From NCBI RefSeq assembly GCF_021295315.1, contig NZ_JAIMJA010000001.1, positions 248,001 to 312,000 on the forward strand: 64,000 nt of DNA, in the 5' to 3' direction. Position numbers and translations under genes: made by a program. The DNA comes from Motilimonas cestriensis. Its GTDB lineage: Bacteria > Pseudomonadota > Gammaproteobacteria > Enterobacterales > CBDFNC01. The notes under the pieces were generated by a model. The model searched no databases and was not told the DNA's origin. It saw only the letters and a program-made list of their open reading frames with translations. This document shows positions 46,873-57,004 of this stretch, piece after piece. Each line of letters begins with the position of its first letter. Position 1 is the stretch's first letter.

Positions 46873-47925
46873 ATGCCACTGAAAACTGACGAGTTACGTA
46901 CAGAGAAACAAGACTTTTTAATTACCCCTGCCGAGCTAACCGCTGCCAGACCCGTGAGTGATGCTGCGGCCGGAGTAGTCACCAGAGCAAGACGAGAAGT
47001 AGAAGCAATATTATCTGGTGAAGACAAACGCTTACTCGTCGTTGTCGGTCCTTGTTCAATTCATGATCCTGAAGCTGGCATTGAATATGCTAAACGCTTA
47101 GTTAAGCTTAAGGACGAGCTCGGTGACGATTTATGCATTGTGATGCGTACCTACTTTGAAAAACCTCGTACCATTGTGGGCTGGAAGGGTTTGATTAATG
47201 ATCCCAATCTTGACGGCAGCTACGACGTGAATAAGGGTATCGCCCTTGCTCGCAATCTATTACTGGATATCAACGAACTGGGTCTTGCCACCGCCACTGA
47301 ATTTTTAGACATGGTTACGGGTCAATACCTTGCCGATCTCATCACATGGGGCGCGATAGGTGCGCGTACCACGGAAAGCCAAATTCACCGTGAAATGGCA
47401 TCGGCACTTTCTTGCCCTGTTGGCTTTAAAAATGGCACAGATGGCAACTTACAAATAGCCATGGATGCTGTTCGCGCAGCTAAAGCACGTCACATTTTCT
47501 ACTCGCCAGACAAAAATGGTCGCATGACTATTTATAAAACAGCAGGTAACCCTTACGGCCACATCATATTACGCGGCGGAAAAACGCCCAATTACAGTCA
47601 AGAGCATGTTACAGCCTCGGCCGAGCAACTGAGTGATGTTGGCCTTACTCCTCGAATCATCGTTGACTTTAGCCATGGCAACAGCTTGAAGCAATATAAA
47701 AAGCAATGGGATGTAGCAAGCGATATCATGGCGCAAATGCGCAATGGCAGCAAAGCCATAGCTGGGGTCATGATTGAGAGCTTTTTAGAAGAAGGCAACC
47801 AAGCCGTCGAAGATGGCAAAGAGCTCGTATTTGGTAAAAGCATCACTGACGCTTGTATTAACTGGCAAGATACTGAAAAAATGCTACGCGAACTGGCTCA
47901 AGCGAGCCGCGATAGCCGCAAATAA
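46873..47925 (+). CDS. aroG: 3-deoxy-7-phosphoheptulonate synthase (class I DAHP synthase)
   Basis: It condenses phosphoenolpyruvate and erythrose-4-phosphate, the entry step of aromatic amino acid synthesis. The 350-residue class I (AroF/G/H-type) enzyme shows VVGPCSIHDP, MRTYFEKPRTIVGWKGL, GARTTESQIHREMASALSCPVGFKNGTDG and the metal-site DFSHGNS. Which amino acid inhibits it cannot be read safely, so aroG is a best guess among the isozymes. An AGGAAA site supports the start. No TyrR box was clear upstream. Confidence 0.93.
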   Translation: MPLKTDELRTEKQDFLITPAELTAARPVSDAAAGVVTRARREVEAILSGEDKRLLVVVGPCSIHDPEAGIEYAKRLVKLKDELGDDLCIVMRTYFEKPRTIVGWKGLINDPNLDGSYDVNKGIALARNLLLDINELGLATATEFLDMVTGQYLADLITWGAIGARTTESQIHREMASALSCPVGFKNGTDGNLQIAMDAVRAAKARHIFYSPDKNGRMTIYKTAGNPYGHIILRGGKTPNYSQEHVTASAEQLSDVGLTPRIIVDFSHGNSLKQYKKQWDVASDIMAQMRNGSKAIAGVMIESFLEEGNQAVEDGKELVFGKSITDACINWQDTEKMLRELAQASRDSRK

Positions 47926-47937
47926 TCACCACCGGTT

Positions 47938-47970
47938 AACCAATGCAACTTAAATAAGTTGTATTGGTTT
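47938..47970. terminator. Stem-loop between convergent aroG and astE
   Basis: AACCAATGCAACTT and AAGTTGTATTGGTT arms pair over 14 positions (one G-T pair) around an AAAT loop. Only a short T-run follows on the + strand, and the right arm touches the astE stop codon. It is a plausible shared terminator. Confidence 0.65.
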
Positions 47971-48946
47971 ACAAGGAGCAAGGTGTTAACGTTAATAACG
48001 CCCTTGCTCCTAGTTCAACCTTAGCGTTAGGAAACAAAATCACTTCTCGCTCTGCTTGCACATGATACTCCGCCCCCGCTTCTTGCGCTAACAAGGTGCC
48101 TTGCTGATACGGCGTAAAATTATCTATTTCTGCCGAAAAATTAAAATGAAAATCAGGTTGAGTTTTGATGATTTGTTGCGCTATTTGATAAACAATCAAC
48201 GCGTCTGTGGCGATCGTTTCATCCTCGTCTTCAACATCAGCTAACAGCCGGATTAAATAACAGATTATCTTTTGGTGATCGCTCATCTCATTTTCATGCC
48301 ATGGTAACGCTTTACCTAACTCCAAGGTGGCAGCTTGGGCTTTAAATTGTTGAAACGAAGCATAACTGAAGGTATTGGTTGCTAACTGACTCAGCACCGC
48401 AGCCTGGATCCCTGCATGTTGTAGCTCATCCATGTGATTCAATAAACTCAACTCGTGCGTGACGATAGGCACAATAGCAAAAGTTTTATAAACCGCCCCA
48501 CGAATAGCACAATGACAATCCCAATGCAGCTTATCGGTATCTTGATAAATGGTATAAAACCGCTCCACACACCGCTCTAATAAATGGGCCCTTGCCGACT
48601 CTTTGCAAGGTGCAATACTGCGGTGTGCGCCGCAAAACAAACGATTTAGATTGGTATCCAGATAGCGCACGCCCAGCTCAATCGCATCCGGATTACCCAA
48701 AATGAACAGGCACGGATTAACCACCTCTAATTCGCCCGAGAATATCTGCTTAATCAATTGATTTATGATGATGATAGGCGCAGTTTCGTCACCATGAATG
48801 CCGGCAGAAATAATCAGGCTACGAGGGCCATTACCAGCCAGATACAATACTCCCGGCGCCCAGCATTCGACCCGAGTGTCACTCGAATTAGAAACTAAAA
48901 ATTCTGCTGCCTCGCACCGACCTAAGGTGTAATCAATGAAATCCAT
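47969..48946 (-). CDS. astE: Succinylglutamate desuccinylase
   Basis: AstE is the last enzyme of the arginine succinyltransferase pathway, splitting succinylglutamate into succinate and glutamate. This M14-type zinc hydrolase shows SAGIHGDETAP (His and Glu ligands), DTNLNRLF and HWDCHCAIRG (His ligand). The start was set at the second of two adjacent ATGs (48946, about 325 residues) for best spacing from GGAG; 48949 is equally possible. The longer TTG-started frame begins inside the glgP terminator. It stands alone here, without the other ast genes. Confidence 0.88.
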   Translation of the reverse strand: MDFIDYTLGRCEAAEFLVSNSSDTRVECWAPGVLYLAGNGPRSLIISAGIHGDETAPIIIINQLIKQIFSGELEVVNPCLFILGNPDAIELGVRYLDTNLNRLFCGAHRSIAPCKESARAHLLERCVERFYTIYQDTDKLHWDCHCAIRGAVYKTFAIVPIVTHELSLLNHMDELQHAGIQAAVLSQLATNTFSYASFQQFKAQAATLELGKALPWHENEMSDHQKIICYLIRLLADVEDEDETIATDALIVYQIAQQIIKTQPDFHFNFSAEIDNFTPYQQGTLLAQEAGAEYHVQAEREVILFPNAKVELGARALLTLTPCSL

Positions 48947-48986
48947 CATCACTCTCCAGCCAAGCTTACTTAACTGAAGTATAGAC

Positions 48987-49014
48987 AAAAAAGGGAAGCC
49001 AACTGGCTTCCCTT
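48987..49014 (-). terminator. Terminator of glgP
   Basis: AAGGGAAGCC and GGCTTCCCTT arms enclose a 4-base loop, with a T-run on the minus strand. It lies 25 bp beyond the glgP stop and just upstream of astE. Confidence 0.92.
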
Positions 49015-49039
49015 GGGTAACATCAAATAACGAGAAAGG

Positions 49040-51514
49040 CTAGCCTAATGGGCAAGCTTTCAAGTGCCAAATGGTATCAACATAATCTTGAATAGAGCGG
49101 TCAGAGTTAAACTTACCCATACAGGCAGAGTTAATGATCGCCATTTCCGCCCATTTAGCTGTATCACGATAAGCTACATCAATACGCGCATGGGCATCAC
49201 AATAACCTTGATAATCGGCCAAACAGAGATACTGGTCACCCCACTCTAACAAGCTGCGTTTAATGTCTGATAGCTCACCAGGGTGACCCGGCGTAAAGAA
49301 ATCGCTGTCTAACCAGTCCAGCACGGCTTTTAGCTCTGCATTACCATAGTAGTAATCGTACGGGTTATAACCTTGTCTTTTTATCGATTCAACTTGATCA
49401 ACATTCAAACCAAAAATAAAGATATTGTCGTCACCTACTTCTTCGGCTATTTCAATATTGGCACCATCAAGGGTACCAATTGTTAAGGCGCCGTTAAGGG
49501 CAAGCTTCATATTACCTGTACCTGATGCTTCTAAGCCAGCGGTTGAAATTTGCTCAGATACATCTGCCGCAGGGATAAGCTTCTCGGCCAATGACACGCG
49601 GTAGTTTGGCATAAACACTACTTTTAGCTTGTCTTGAATGCGCGGATCATTATTAACCTTATCAGCTACTTTATTAATGGCATAAATGATTTGCTTAGCC
49701 ATGTGGTAACCCGGTGCAGCCTTAGCACCGAAGATAAACACGCGAGGCACCATGTCTAGCTCTGGGTTGGCCAGTAAGCGGCGGTACAAAGTTAAAATAT
49801 GCAGCAGATTAAGTTGCTGTCTTTTGTATTCGTGTAAACGTTTAATTTGGATATCAAAAATAGCATCGGCACTAACATCAACACCGGTTAAGGCTTTAAT
49901 TTCTTTAACCAACCTAAGCTTATTGTCATGCTTTATGGCCATGAACTCTTTTTGGAATTTTTTATCCTTGGCTTTTGGCAGTGCATCTTTTAATAGGTTT
50001 AACTGCGTTGGCCAGCCTGTGCCCACTGTTTTGTCGTACAATGCCGATAACTCAGGGTTGGCGGCTTTTAACCAACGACGCGGCGTCACACCATTGGTCA
50101 CGTTAACGATTTTTTCAAGATAAAGTTCATTAAACTCAGGGAATAAATCTTTTTTAACTAAACGGGTATGAATGGCCGCTACACCATTCACTTTATAAGA
50201 TGAAACTACGCTTAAATAAGCCATGCGCACCATACGGCCGCCATCTTCTTTAATGATAGATAGCTTGCGCTTCATCTCATCATCACCCGGCCATTTCGCT
50301 TCCACTTCTGTTTCTAAGAAACGGCGGTTAATTTCATAAATAATCTCAAGATGGCGCGGTAATACTCGCTCAAACAAGCTTACTGACCAATTCTCTAAGG
50401 CTTCTGGTAATAAGGTGTGATTAGTATAGGCAAACGTATGACGGCATACATCCCACGCTTTAGCCCACGTTAAGCCTTCTTCATCGATTAAAATGCGCAT
50501 CAACTCAGGCACTGAAATAGCAGGATGGGTGTCATTTAACTGGATCGCCACTTTATCAGCAAACACATCCCAATTATTGCCATTCGCACGCTTAAAGCGG
50601 CGAAGAATATCTTTGACTGAACAAGCGCAGAAGAAATACTGCTGAATTAAGCGCAGCTCTTTACCCTGCTCGGTTGAGTCATTTGGGTAAAGTACTTTAG
50701 ACACGGTTTCGGCTTGCGCTTTTTCCGATTGCGCATCGACATAACCACCTGCGTTGAAGACATCCCAATCAAAGGCTTCACCGGGTTTACTTTCCCATAA
50801 ACGTAACACGTTAACTAACTTAGCACCGTAGCCAACAATGGGGATATCCCAAGGCACCCCTTTTAATTTTCGACCTGCGTGCCACACTTTACGCATGCTA
50901 CCATCGTCTTCAAATACACTTTCTACATAACCGTATAAAGGCACTTCTTGCACTGATTCAGGGCGGCAAATTTCCCAAGGGTTACCGTATTCACGCCAGC
51001 TATCAGGGCGCTCAATTTGGTGACCATCTTTAAATTCTTGACGGAACAAGCCATGTTCATAGTGAATACCGTAACCAATAGCAGGGTAACCCAACGTGGC
51101 TAACGAATCGATATAACAGGCTGCAAGGCGGCCTAAGCCACCGTTACCTAGTGCCATATCCGGCTCTTCTTCACAAACTTGATAGATGTCTTTGCCTAAC
51201 GCTTTTAAAGCCTGCTCAGCTTCGCCAAATAATTCCAGATTATGTAAGTTATTTGACAGCAGACGGCCCATTAAGAATTCAAGAGATAAATAGTTAACTG
51301 CGCGGGTGTCTTGTTTTGAATGAGAAGCTTGGGTATCGGTTAACTTTTCAAAAACGAGTTCATTGATTGCAGAACAGGTCGCATTCCACCAAGCCTTATC
51401 GTTGGCTTTGTTTTCATGGGTACCTAAAGTGGAACGGAGATGGTGAACGATACGTTGTTGTAGGTTGTCTGCACTAAGATCAAAAGGTTTGGTCTGCTTC
51501 TTTGTCGCCGCCAT
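49040..51514 (-). CDS. glgP: Glycogen/maltodextrin phosphorylase
   Basis: This enzyme releases glucose-1-phosphate from alpha-1,4-glucans. About 824 residues are read from the ATG at 51514, which has AAGGA upstream; the longer frame's 13 extra residues are doubtful. The PLP-binding Lys is in [15 protein letters not shown], and [21 protein letters not shown], the substrate-site hallmark, lies near the N-terminus. It reads in the same direction as pgm, which converts its product to glucose-6-phosphate. No glycogen-synthesis genes are in the window. Confidence 0.94.
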   Translation of the reverse strand: MAATKKQTKPFDLSADNLQQRIVHHLRSTLGTHENKANDKAWWNATCSAINELVFEKLTDTQASHSKQDTRAVNYLSLEFLMGRLLSNNLHNLELFGEAEQALKALGKDIYQVCEEEPDMALGNGGLGRLAACYIDSLATLGYPAIGYGIHYEHGLFRQEFKDGHQIERPDSWREYGNPWEICRPESVQEVPLYGYVESVFEDDGSMRKVWHAGRKLKGVPWDIPIVGYGAKLVNVLRLWESKPGEAFDWDVFNAGGYVDAQSEKAQAETVSKVLYPNDSTEQGKELRLIQQYFFCACSVKDILRRFKRANGNNWDVFADKVAIQLNDTHPAISVPELMRILIDEEGLTWAKAWDVCRHTFAYTNHTLLPEALENWSVSLFERVLPRHLEIIYEINRRFLETEVEAKWPGDDEMKRKLSIIKEDGGRMVRMAYLSVVSSYKVNGVAAIHTRLVKKDLFPEFNELYLEKIVNVTNGVTPRRWLKAANPELSALYDKTVGTGWPTQLNLLKDALPKAKDKKFQKEFMAIKHDNKLRLVKEIKALTGVDVSADAIFDIQIKRLHEYKRQQLNLLHILTLYRRLLANPELDMVPRVFIFGAKAAPGYHMAKQIIYAINKVADKVNNDPRIQDKLKVVFMPNYRVSLAEKLIPAADVSEQISTAGLEASGTGNMKLALNGALTIGTLDGANIEIAEEVGDDNIFIFGLNVDQVESIKRQGYNPYDYYYGNAELKAVLDWLDSDFFTPGHPGELSDIKRSLLEWGDQYLCLADYQGYCDAHARIDVAYRDTAKWAEMAIINSACMGKFNSDRSIQDYVDTIWHLKACPLG

Positions 51515-51684
51515 TGTGGGTTCCTTTACAAATGGAGAGGGTTTAAACATCACAGCTTAAAGACGGTTAAACACGGATATGTTTGTAATTAAAAGTAAAC
51601 CATTCATTGTTGATTTACCAGTAAATAAGGAAGCAGAATGACAAACTTTTGTTTCAGTTCAATGATCTAGACGCTATTAAGAAT

Positions 51685-51709
51685 CAAAAAAGGGAGCCAA
51701 AGCTCCCTT
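51685..51709 (-). terminator. Terminator of pgm
   Basis: AAGGGAGC and GCTCCCTT pair around a 4-base loop, followed by T residues on the minus strand, 24 bp after the pgm stop. The stem closely resembles the terminators of glgP and nagE. Confidence 0.9.
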
Positions 51710-51732
51710 GTATAAAATTACTTTTATAAAAC

Positions 51733-53379
51733 TTATAAGCCAGCTTTAGTAAAAGCAGCCGAGACAATTTGCTGAGCCTCATGCTGAATATTAGCTAGGT
51801 GTTTTTCATCTAAGAAAGATTCCGCGTAAATCTTATAAATATTTTCGGTGCCGGATGGCCGCGCGGCAAACCAACCATTTTCAGTAACCACCTTTAAGCC
51901 GCCAATCGCTGCATTATTGCCTGGCGCATTGGTCAGTTTAGCGAGAATAGGCTCACCTGCTAGTGTGCTGGCTTCAACCATCTCAGGGCTAAGTTTACTA
52001 AGAACCGCTTTTTGTTCCGGTGAGGCTGGCGCATCTAAGCGTTGATACAAAGGCGCACCAAATTCAGCGGCAAGCGCTTGATAATGCACGCCAGGGTCTT
52101 TTTTGGTGACCGCAATAATCTCTGCCGCTAATAGCGCTAAAATAATGCCGTCTTTGTCAGTGCTCCAAACACCGCCGTCTTTGCGTAAAAACGACGCACC
52201 AGCACTTTCTTCACCACCAAAACCAAATTCGCTATTAAATAAACCTTCAACAAACCATTTAAAGCCCACTGGCACTTCACACAATGGTTTATCCAGTTTT
52301 TCTGCTACGCGATCTATCATCGAGCTAGACACTAGCGTTTTACCGATTTTCGCACTGGCAGGCCATTGAGGACGATGGCCAAATAAGTATTGGATCGCAA
52401 CAGCAAGATAATGATTTGGGTTCATCAGGCCAACAGAAGGGGCAACAATACCGTGACGGTCATAATCTGGGTCATTGGCAACCGCAATATCAAACTGGTC
52501 TTTTAGTTTGATCAGACTCGCCATGGCGTAAGGTGATGAACAATCCATGCGGATCTTGCCATCTTTGTCTAAGGTCATAAACGAGAAAGTAGGATCAACT
52601 TTATCGTTAACCACGGTAATATCTAAACCATAATGTTTCGCGATAGCGGGCCAAAATGCCACGCCAGAGCCGCCTAACGTATCGACGCCAATTTTTACGC
52701 CCGCTGCAGCAATGGCCTTCATATCCAGCACATTTTCAAGATCCGCCACATAAGGCGCGACATAATCATAGTGCTCAGCTTTGGCCAGTGCGGTTTGATA
52801 ATCCATACGTTTAACGGCGGTTAAACCTTGCGCTAAAATTTCATTAGCTCGGTCTTGAATAATTTTCGTGACATCGCCATCGGCAGGGCCACCATTTGGC
52901 GGATTATATTTAAACCCGCCATCACGCGGTGGATTATGTGATGGCGTAATCACGATACCATCAGCAAAGGGATTATCACCACTACGGTTAAAGCCCAGAA
53001 TAGCGTGGGAAATGACCGGCGTTGGTGTATAGCCTAAACCCGCTTGCACCACAACATGAATCCCATTAGCAACCAACACCTCAATCGCACTAGCAAAAGC
53101 TGGCTCTGATAAAGCATGGGTGTCCTTACCTAAAAATAACGGACCTTGATAGCCTTGCTGCTGACGATATTCTGCAATCGCTTGGCTGATTGCCAAAATA
53201 TGGTCTTCGTTGAACGCACTGTCGAACGAACAGCCACGGTGACCCGAAGTACCAAAGGCAACTTGCTGCTCACGTACGGCAACATCTGGCTTATTAGTAT
53301 AATAAGCAGATACCAGCGTAGGAATATCCGTTAAATCTTGTTGCTCGGCAGGCAAACCTGCACGTGGGTGAAGTGACAT
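51733..53379 (-). CDS. pgm: Phosphoglucomutase (alpha-D-glucose)
   Basis: Pgm interconverts glucose-1- and glucose-6-phosphate. The phosphoserine is in [12 protein letters not shown] (about residue 145), the metal loop is DPDYDRHG, and the sugar and phosphate loops GGEESAG and [12 protein letters not shown] are present; 548 residues is normal. It lies 21 bp after seqA in the same direction, as in E. coli. It links glycogen breakdown by GlgP to glycolysis. Confidence 0.96.
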   Translation of the reverse strand: MSLHPRAGLPAEQQDLTDIPTLVSAYYTNKPDVAVREQQVAFGTSGHRGCSFDSAFNEDHILAISQAIAEYRQQQGYQGPLFLGKDTHALSEPAFASAIEVLVANGIHVVVQAGLGYTPTPVISHAILGFNRSGDNPFADGIVITPSHNPPRDGGFKYNPPNGGPADGDVTKIIQDRANEILAQGLTAVKRMDYQTALAKAEHYDYVAPYVADLENVLDMKAIAAAGVKIGVDTLGGSGVAFWPAIAKHYGLDITVVNDKVDPTFSFMTLDKDGKIRMDCSSPYAMASLIKLKDQFDIAVANDPDYDRHGIVAPSVGLMNPNHYLAVAIQYLFGHRPQWPASAKIGKTLVSSSMIDRVAEKLDKPLCEVPVGFKWFVEGLFNSEFGFGGEESAGASFLRKDGGVWSTDKDGIILALLAAEIIAVTKKDPGVHYQALAAEFGAPLYQRLDAPASPEQKAVLSKLSPEMVEASTLAGEPILAKLTNAPGNNAAIGGLKVVTENGWFAARPSGTENIYKIYAESFLDEKHLANIQHEAQQIVSAAFTKAGL

Positions 53380-53400
53380 AATTATCCTTAAAGTTTGATA

Positions 53401-53973
53401 TCAGATTTTTTCACATGCTTTTTCTATCACATGATGGGCATACCCCATACTTGCCATCAACTGCGCGATAATAATACGTTTTCTACCTGTATTAGCATTG
53501 GTGATCACCCAAAATGGTGTATCAGGGATCGCTCTTGGCTTACAGGTTTTCCCCCCTTCTTCTAGGGCCTCTTGCGAGGTAGCTAAATACAAGCGCTTGC
53601 GACCACGAGTGGTTTCGCTGGCACTAGCAAATAAAGCTTGGTTATGTTTATACATTTCCGACAACATCAGTAAAAAACGTTCAACCGAATGTTCAACATT
53701 CGCCAACGTGGCACTGTCTAAAAAGGACTGTAAACCAGCTGAGTCAGGTGCCAGCTGTTTTTCTTCCGAGGGTTCGGAAATATCCACAGCCTTTTTAACT
53801 ATTTGTTTTGTATCAATGGGCTCACTGATTTCTACTTTTATTTTCGACCCAGGCTCCGTTAGCGGAGGTAACGATAATAAACGACGTAAAATTTGTGAAG
53901 CGCTTTCACCTATATCTTTTGTTTGAGCTGCAATATATTGATACAACTCATCATCAAGCTCTATTTTCTTCAT
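53401..53973 (-). CDS. seqA: Negative regulator of replication initiation SeqA
   Basis: SeqA binds hemimethylated GATC sites and delays re-initiation at oriC. The 190-residue protein has the N-terminal oligomerisation helix (MKKIELDDELYQYIAAQT) and the C-terminal DNA-binding half (about 115-190) ending with TPFWVITNANTGRKR and IIAQLMASMGY. Its presence implies Dam methylation in this organism. It is probably co-transcribed with pgm. Confidence 0.94.
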   Translation of the reverse strand: MKKIELDDELYQYIAAQTKDIGESASQILRRLLSLPPLTEPGSKIKVEISEPIDTKQIVKKAVDISEPSEEKQLAPDSAGLQSFLDSATLANVEHSVERFLLMLSEMYKHNQALFASASETTRGRKRLYLATSQEALEEGGKTCKPRAIPDTPFWVITNANTGRKRIIIAQLMASMGYAHHVIEKACEKI

Positions 53974-54360
53974 TTTTTACAGGTATTTCCGACAAAACAT
54001 GGGGGGATTATACCCAGACTCAGGCTCACACTCCAAGACTTTGCGCTGATCTATCGGTACACTTGCTCAGTATATACTCAAGCTGTATCAAGATACGGCT
54101 CCAGAATACTCAAGACCAGTTTGAAATACGTTATTAATGCTTTACTAATACATGACTAATACATAAATGATTTTCGGCGTCGCGTAATGATGTCTTATGC
54201 TGAGAAGTCTACCCAAATTACTTAACACGCATTGCACAACAATCTGGTTATCGCTACTCATTCTCTTTATGCTAAGCATCCAAGGTGTCAGAGCCAGTGG
54301 CGAAGATAATTCATAGTTTATTGCGTTAAAATGACGAAAAAGTTAATTAAAGAGTAAACA
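53974..54360. other. Intergenic region between seqA and ybfF, with a possible small ORF
   Basis: About 387 bp between divergent genes, holding the promoters of both. One frame at 54197-54316 (+) would encode 39 residues, starting MLRSLPKLLNTHC, with a hydrophobic middle (WLSLLILFMLSI) like a signal peptide or small membrane protein; it has no good ribosome-binding site. No other gene is seen. Confidence 0.35.
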
Positions 54361-55128
54361 ATGCAACTTAATTACAAAATAAATGGCCAAGGTGAGACAG
54401 TCTTCCTCATCCATGGCTTATTTGGTAGCTTGTCGAATTTTGGCCTATTACATCAGGTATTAAGTCATCATTATCGAGTTATTTCGATAGACGTTCGCAA
54501 CCATGGCGAATCTCCTCATCACCCTAGTATGGCCTACGAAGATATGGCTGATGACGTACTCGCGCTGGCGAAACTTCTCGGGGTTAAAAATTTCTCGCTG
54601 GTTGGCCATTCAATGGGCGGAAAAATTGCCATGATGGTTACCCTAAAAGCGCCGGAAAAAGTAGATAAGTTAGTGGTTGCTGACATGTCACCCGTTAATT
54701 ACGAACCTCGCCATCAAGGCGTGTTTGCCGGCTTACAAGCCGTTGCGGAAAGTGACATAAAAACCCGTAGCGAAGCGCAACAATATTTAGCCAATCACGT
54801 TGAAGAGGTCGGTGTACAACAGTTTTTGCTCAAGTCTTTGTATCGTTTTAAAGATAAAATGATTTGGCGCTATAATCTGCCCGCTTTAGTAAACGGCTAC
54901 GCAGACATTATTGCTTGGCCTGATACCGACCAGAAATTCAATGGACCAACCCTGTTTATAAAGGGGCAATTATCAGACTACATCATTGACGACTATTGGC
55001 CACACGGCCGCCGCTATTTCCCCAATGCCAAAATCAAGATGATCATGGGCACGGGTCACTGGTTGCACGCTGAAAAACCGGTCATTTTTAATAAATTAGT
55101 AAACGACTTTTTACACGCAACAAGTTAG
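54361..55128 (+). CDS. ybfF: Alpha/beta-hydrolase esterase, YbfF-like
   Basis: The 255-residue protein has the alpha/beta-hydrolase oxyanion motif HGLFGS, the nucleophile Ser in VGHSMGG (about residue 89) and a catalytic His in GTGHWLHAEKP near the end. E. coli YbfF acts as an esterase on acyl-CoA-type and short esters; the natural substrate is uncertain. The position, divergent from seqA-pgm and before ybfE-fldA-fur, matches E. coli. Confidence 0.9.
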   Translation: MQLNYKINGQGETVFLIHGLFGSLSNFGLLHQVLSHHYRVISIDVRNHGESPHHPSMAYEDMADDVLALAKLLGVKNFSLVGHSMGGKIAMMVTLKAPEKVDKLVVADMSPVNYEPRHQGVFAGLQAVAESDIKTRSEAQQYLANHVEEVGVQQFLLKSLYRFKDKMIWRYNLPALVNGYADIIAWPDTDQKFNGPTLFIKGQLSDYIIDDYWPHGRRYFPNAKIKMIMGTGHWLHAEKPVIFNKLVNDFLHATS

Positions 55129-55248
55129 CGCATGGACATCAGTTATGGTATATTCCCGCGGTTTATATACCCGAGCAATCCTCGCTGCACAACGCCTTGA
55201 CGTTGCTGGGGTCTAAATGAGCCTAACGGATCTTAAATTAAGTGTCTT

Positions 55249-55470
55249 ATGTTAAGTGAATATGTTGAAGAAATTGAAACTTTAGGCCTTTATGGCTTTT
55301 ACATCATGATTTTCCTGCTTATTGGGCTTTCAATTAATGATGTATTAAAGCGCAGTAATGTGCCTAAATTCGGCCGTACAATTGTATGGATGGTATTGTT
55401 TTTAGGCTGTGCAGGATTTGTATCCAAAGGCATTATTGAAGTTTTTTGGGAGTCTAACGGGCTAGGTTAA
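55249..55470 (+). CDS. DUF2788 family membrane protein
   Basis: This 73-residue protein has two membrane helices (about residues 15-31 and 46-64) joined by NDVLKRSNVPKFGR. It fits DUF2788, a small family of unknown role often found between ybfF and ybfE in marine Gammaproteobacteria. It is 12 bp upstream of ybfE and likely co-transcribed with it. Confidence 0.78.
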   Translation: MLSEYVEEIETLGLYGFYIMIFLLIGLSINDVLKRSNVPKFGRTIVWMVLFLGCAGFVSKGIIEVFWESNGLG

Positions 55471-55482
55471 GCAGTAAGAAAC

Positions 55483-55758
55483 ATGGCAAAAGAGCTAACT
55501 GATAGAACGACGATAGACCTTTTCTCTGAGGAAAAACGGCCGGGTCGGCCGAAAACGAATCCGCTATCGCGCGAACAACAACTTAAAATTAATAAGCGTA
55601 ATCAAATCAAACGCGACAAAGCGAAAGGTTTGAGACGAGTAGAATTAAAGGTGGAGCAACAGTTGTTTGAACAGCTAAACGATTTAGCATTGCAGCAAAA
55701 CATTAGCCGCAGTGAGTTGATCGTTTATATTTTGGAACAACAGCTCATACCACAATAG
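55483..55758 (+). CDS. ybfE: YbfE-like protein (LexA-regulated family)
   Basis: The 91-residue basic protein has an AT-hook-like RPGRPKTNPL near the N-terminus and a ribbon-helix-helix-like C-terminal half (VELKVEQQLFEQLNDLALQQNISRSELI), suggesting DNA binding. The E. coli orthologue is LexA-regulated; no SOS box was read upstream here. It lies between the DUF2788 gene and fldA, the conserved ybfE-fldA-fur order. Confidence 0.82.
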   Translation: MAKELTDRTTIDLFSEEKRPGRPKTNPLSREQQLKINKRNQIKRDKAKGLRRVELKVEQQLFEQLNDLALQQNISRSELIVYILEQQLIPQ

Positions 55759-55785
55759 TAATCTTAAACAACAGGTAATTTCGAT

Positions 55786-56313
55786 ATGGCAAGTGTAGGG
55801 ATATTTTTTGGTAGCGACACAGGAAATACTGAAGCCGTCGCAAAAATGATCCAAAAGCAACTTGGTAAAAAGCTAGTTGAAGTGAAAGACATCGCTAAGA
55901 GTAGCCAAGCTGAGATAGATGAATTTAGCTTACTTTTGTTTGGTATTCCAACTTGGTATTACGGCGAAGCTCAATGTGATTGGGATGATTTCTTTCCAGA
56001 ATTAGAAGAAATCGACTTTAGCGAAAAATTGGTCGCTATCTTTGGTTGTGGTGACCAAGAAGACTACGCTGAATACTTTTTAGACGCCATGGGTACCCTA
56101 CGCGATATTATCGAAGCAAAAGGGGCGACTATCATTGGTCATTGGTCTACCGAAGGTTACGAGTTTGAAGCTTCTAAAGCACTGGTAGATGACCAACATT
56201 TTGTTGGTTTAGGTATTGATGAAGACCGTCAGCCAGAGTTAACTACTGAGCGTGTTGAAACTTGGGTGAAACAAATCTACGACGAAATGTGCTTAGCTGA
56301 GTTAGAAGATTAA
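55786..56313 (+). CDS. fldA: Flavodoxin
   Basis: This 175-residue FMN protein carries electrons to enzymes such as IspG/H, BioB and MetH. The FMN phosphate loop is GSDTGNTEAVA (about 9-19), with the isoalloxazine-binding loops PTWYYGEAQCDW and FGCGDQEDYAEYF. It is of the long-chain type. It sits 27 bp after ybfE and before fur, whose product senses iron; flavodoxin often replaces ferredoxin when iron is low. Confidence 0.96.
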   Translation: MASVGIFFGSDTGNTEAVAKMIQKQLGKKLVEVKDIAKSSQAEIDEFSLLLFGIPTWYYGEAQCDWDDFFPELEEIDFSEKLVAIFGCGDQEDYAEYFLDAMGTLRDIIEAKGATIIGHWSTEGYEFEASKALVDDQHFVGLGIDEDRQPELTTERVETWVKQIYDEMCLAELED

Positions 56314-56372
56314 CTGCCAGAGTAGATATGAACCTTAGCCATGCTGAAAGTGTCATATTATAAATACAATTG

Positions 56373-56420
56373 AATGCTATTTTTGTTAAGGTGGTCCTTG
56401 CCCACCTTAACAAAAGCATT
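56373..56420. repeat. Long inverted repeat between fldA and fur
   Basis: Arms of 22 and 19 bases (56373-56394 and 56402-56420) pair perfectly except for a three-base bulge, around a 7-base loop. No T-run follows on the + strand; the T-rich part is inside the left arm. It may end fldA transcripts or structure the fur leader. Confidence 0.75.
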
Positions 56421-56439
56421 GTAAGCTAAATATATTCGT

Positions 56440-56456
56440 ATCGGAATAATTCCGAT
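56440..56456. promoter_or_regulatory. 17-bp palindrome upstream of fur
   Basis: ATCGGAA-TAA-TTCCGAT is a perfect 7-bp inverted repeat with a 3-base centre, ending 32 bp before the fur ATG. It has the look of a regulator operator. It does not match the usual Fur box, so the binding protein is unknown. Confidence 0.55.
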
Positions 56457-56488
56457 TTCACGCAACATATCAGGACAAGACCCCTACC

Positions 56489-56911
56489 ATGGCCGATAAC
56501 AATAAAGCACTGAAACAGGCAGGATTAAAAGTCACTCTGCCTCGGCTCAAGATTCTTGAGCTGTTAAGACAGCCTGATAGTCAGCACATCAGCGCAGAAG
56601 ATCTCTATAAAAAACTTATCGAACTTGGTGAAGAGATAGGTTTAGCGACCGTTTATCGTGTACTTAACCAGTTTGATGATGCAGGTATCGTGACCCGTCA
56701 CCACTTTGAAGGCGGTAAATCGGTATTTGAACTCTCCACCATTGAGCATCACGATCACCTAGTGTGTTTAGATTGTGGTGAAGTGATTGAGTTTACCGAT
56801 CAAATGATTGAAGACCGCCAAGAAAGAATCGCAGCGGAGAATGGTATTACACTCACCAACCATAGCTTATACCTTTATGGCCGGTCAGTTGATGGAAAAT
56901 GTAATCACTGA
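56489..56911 (+). CDS. fur: Ferric uptake regulator Fur
   Basis: Fur represses iron-uptake genes when bound to Fe(II). The 140-residue protein has the winged-helix DNA-binding part (about 1-83, including LATVYRVLNQFDDAGIV) and the metal/dimer domain with HHDHLVCLDCGEVIEF, where the Cys pair and His residues bind metal. The C-terminus stops at DGKCNH, a few residues shorter than E. coli Fur. It lies downstream of fldA, as in E. coli. Confidence 0.96.
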   Translation: MADNNKALKQAGLKVTLPRLKILELLRQPDSQHISAEDLYKKLIELGEEIGLATVYRVLNQFDDAGIVTRHHFEGGKSVFELSTIEHHDHLVCLDCGEVIEFTDQMIEDRQERIAAENGITLTNHSLYLYGRSVDGKCNH

Positions 56912-56957
56912 TCGACGTCGCGCCAAACGGCACTTAATGGTGTCGCTTTAAGCTAAT

Positions 56958-56984
56958 AAAAAAGCCGCTAATGCGGCTTTTTTT
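56958..56984. terminator. Bidirectional terminator between fur and glnS
   Basis: GCCGC and GCGGC within A/T runs form an 11-bp stem with a TAAT loop and seven T residues on the + strand. It serves both convergent genes. Confidence 0.93.
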
Positions 56985-57004
56985 GGTGATTAAATAAGGC
57001 AAAG

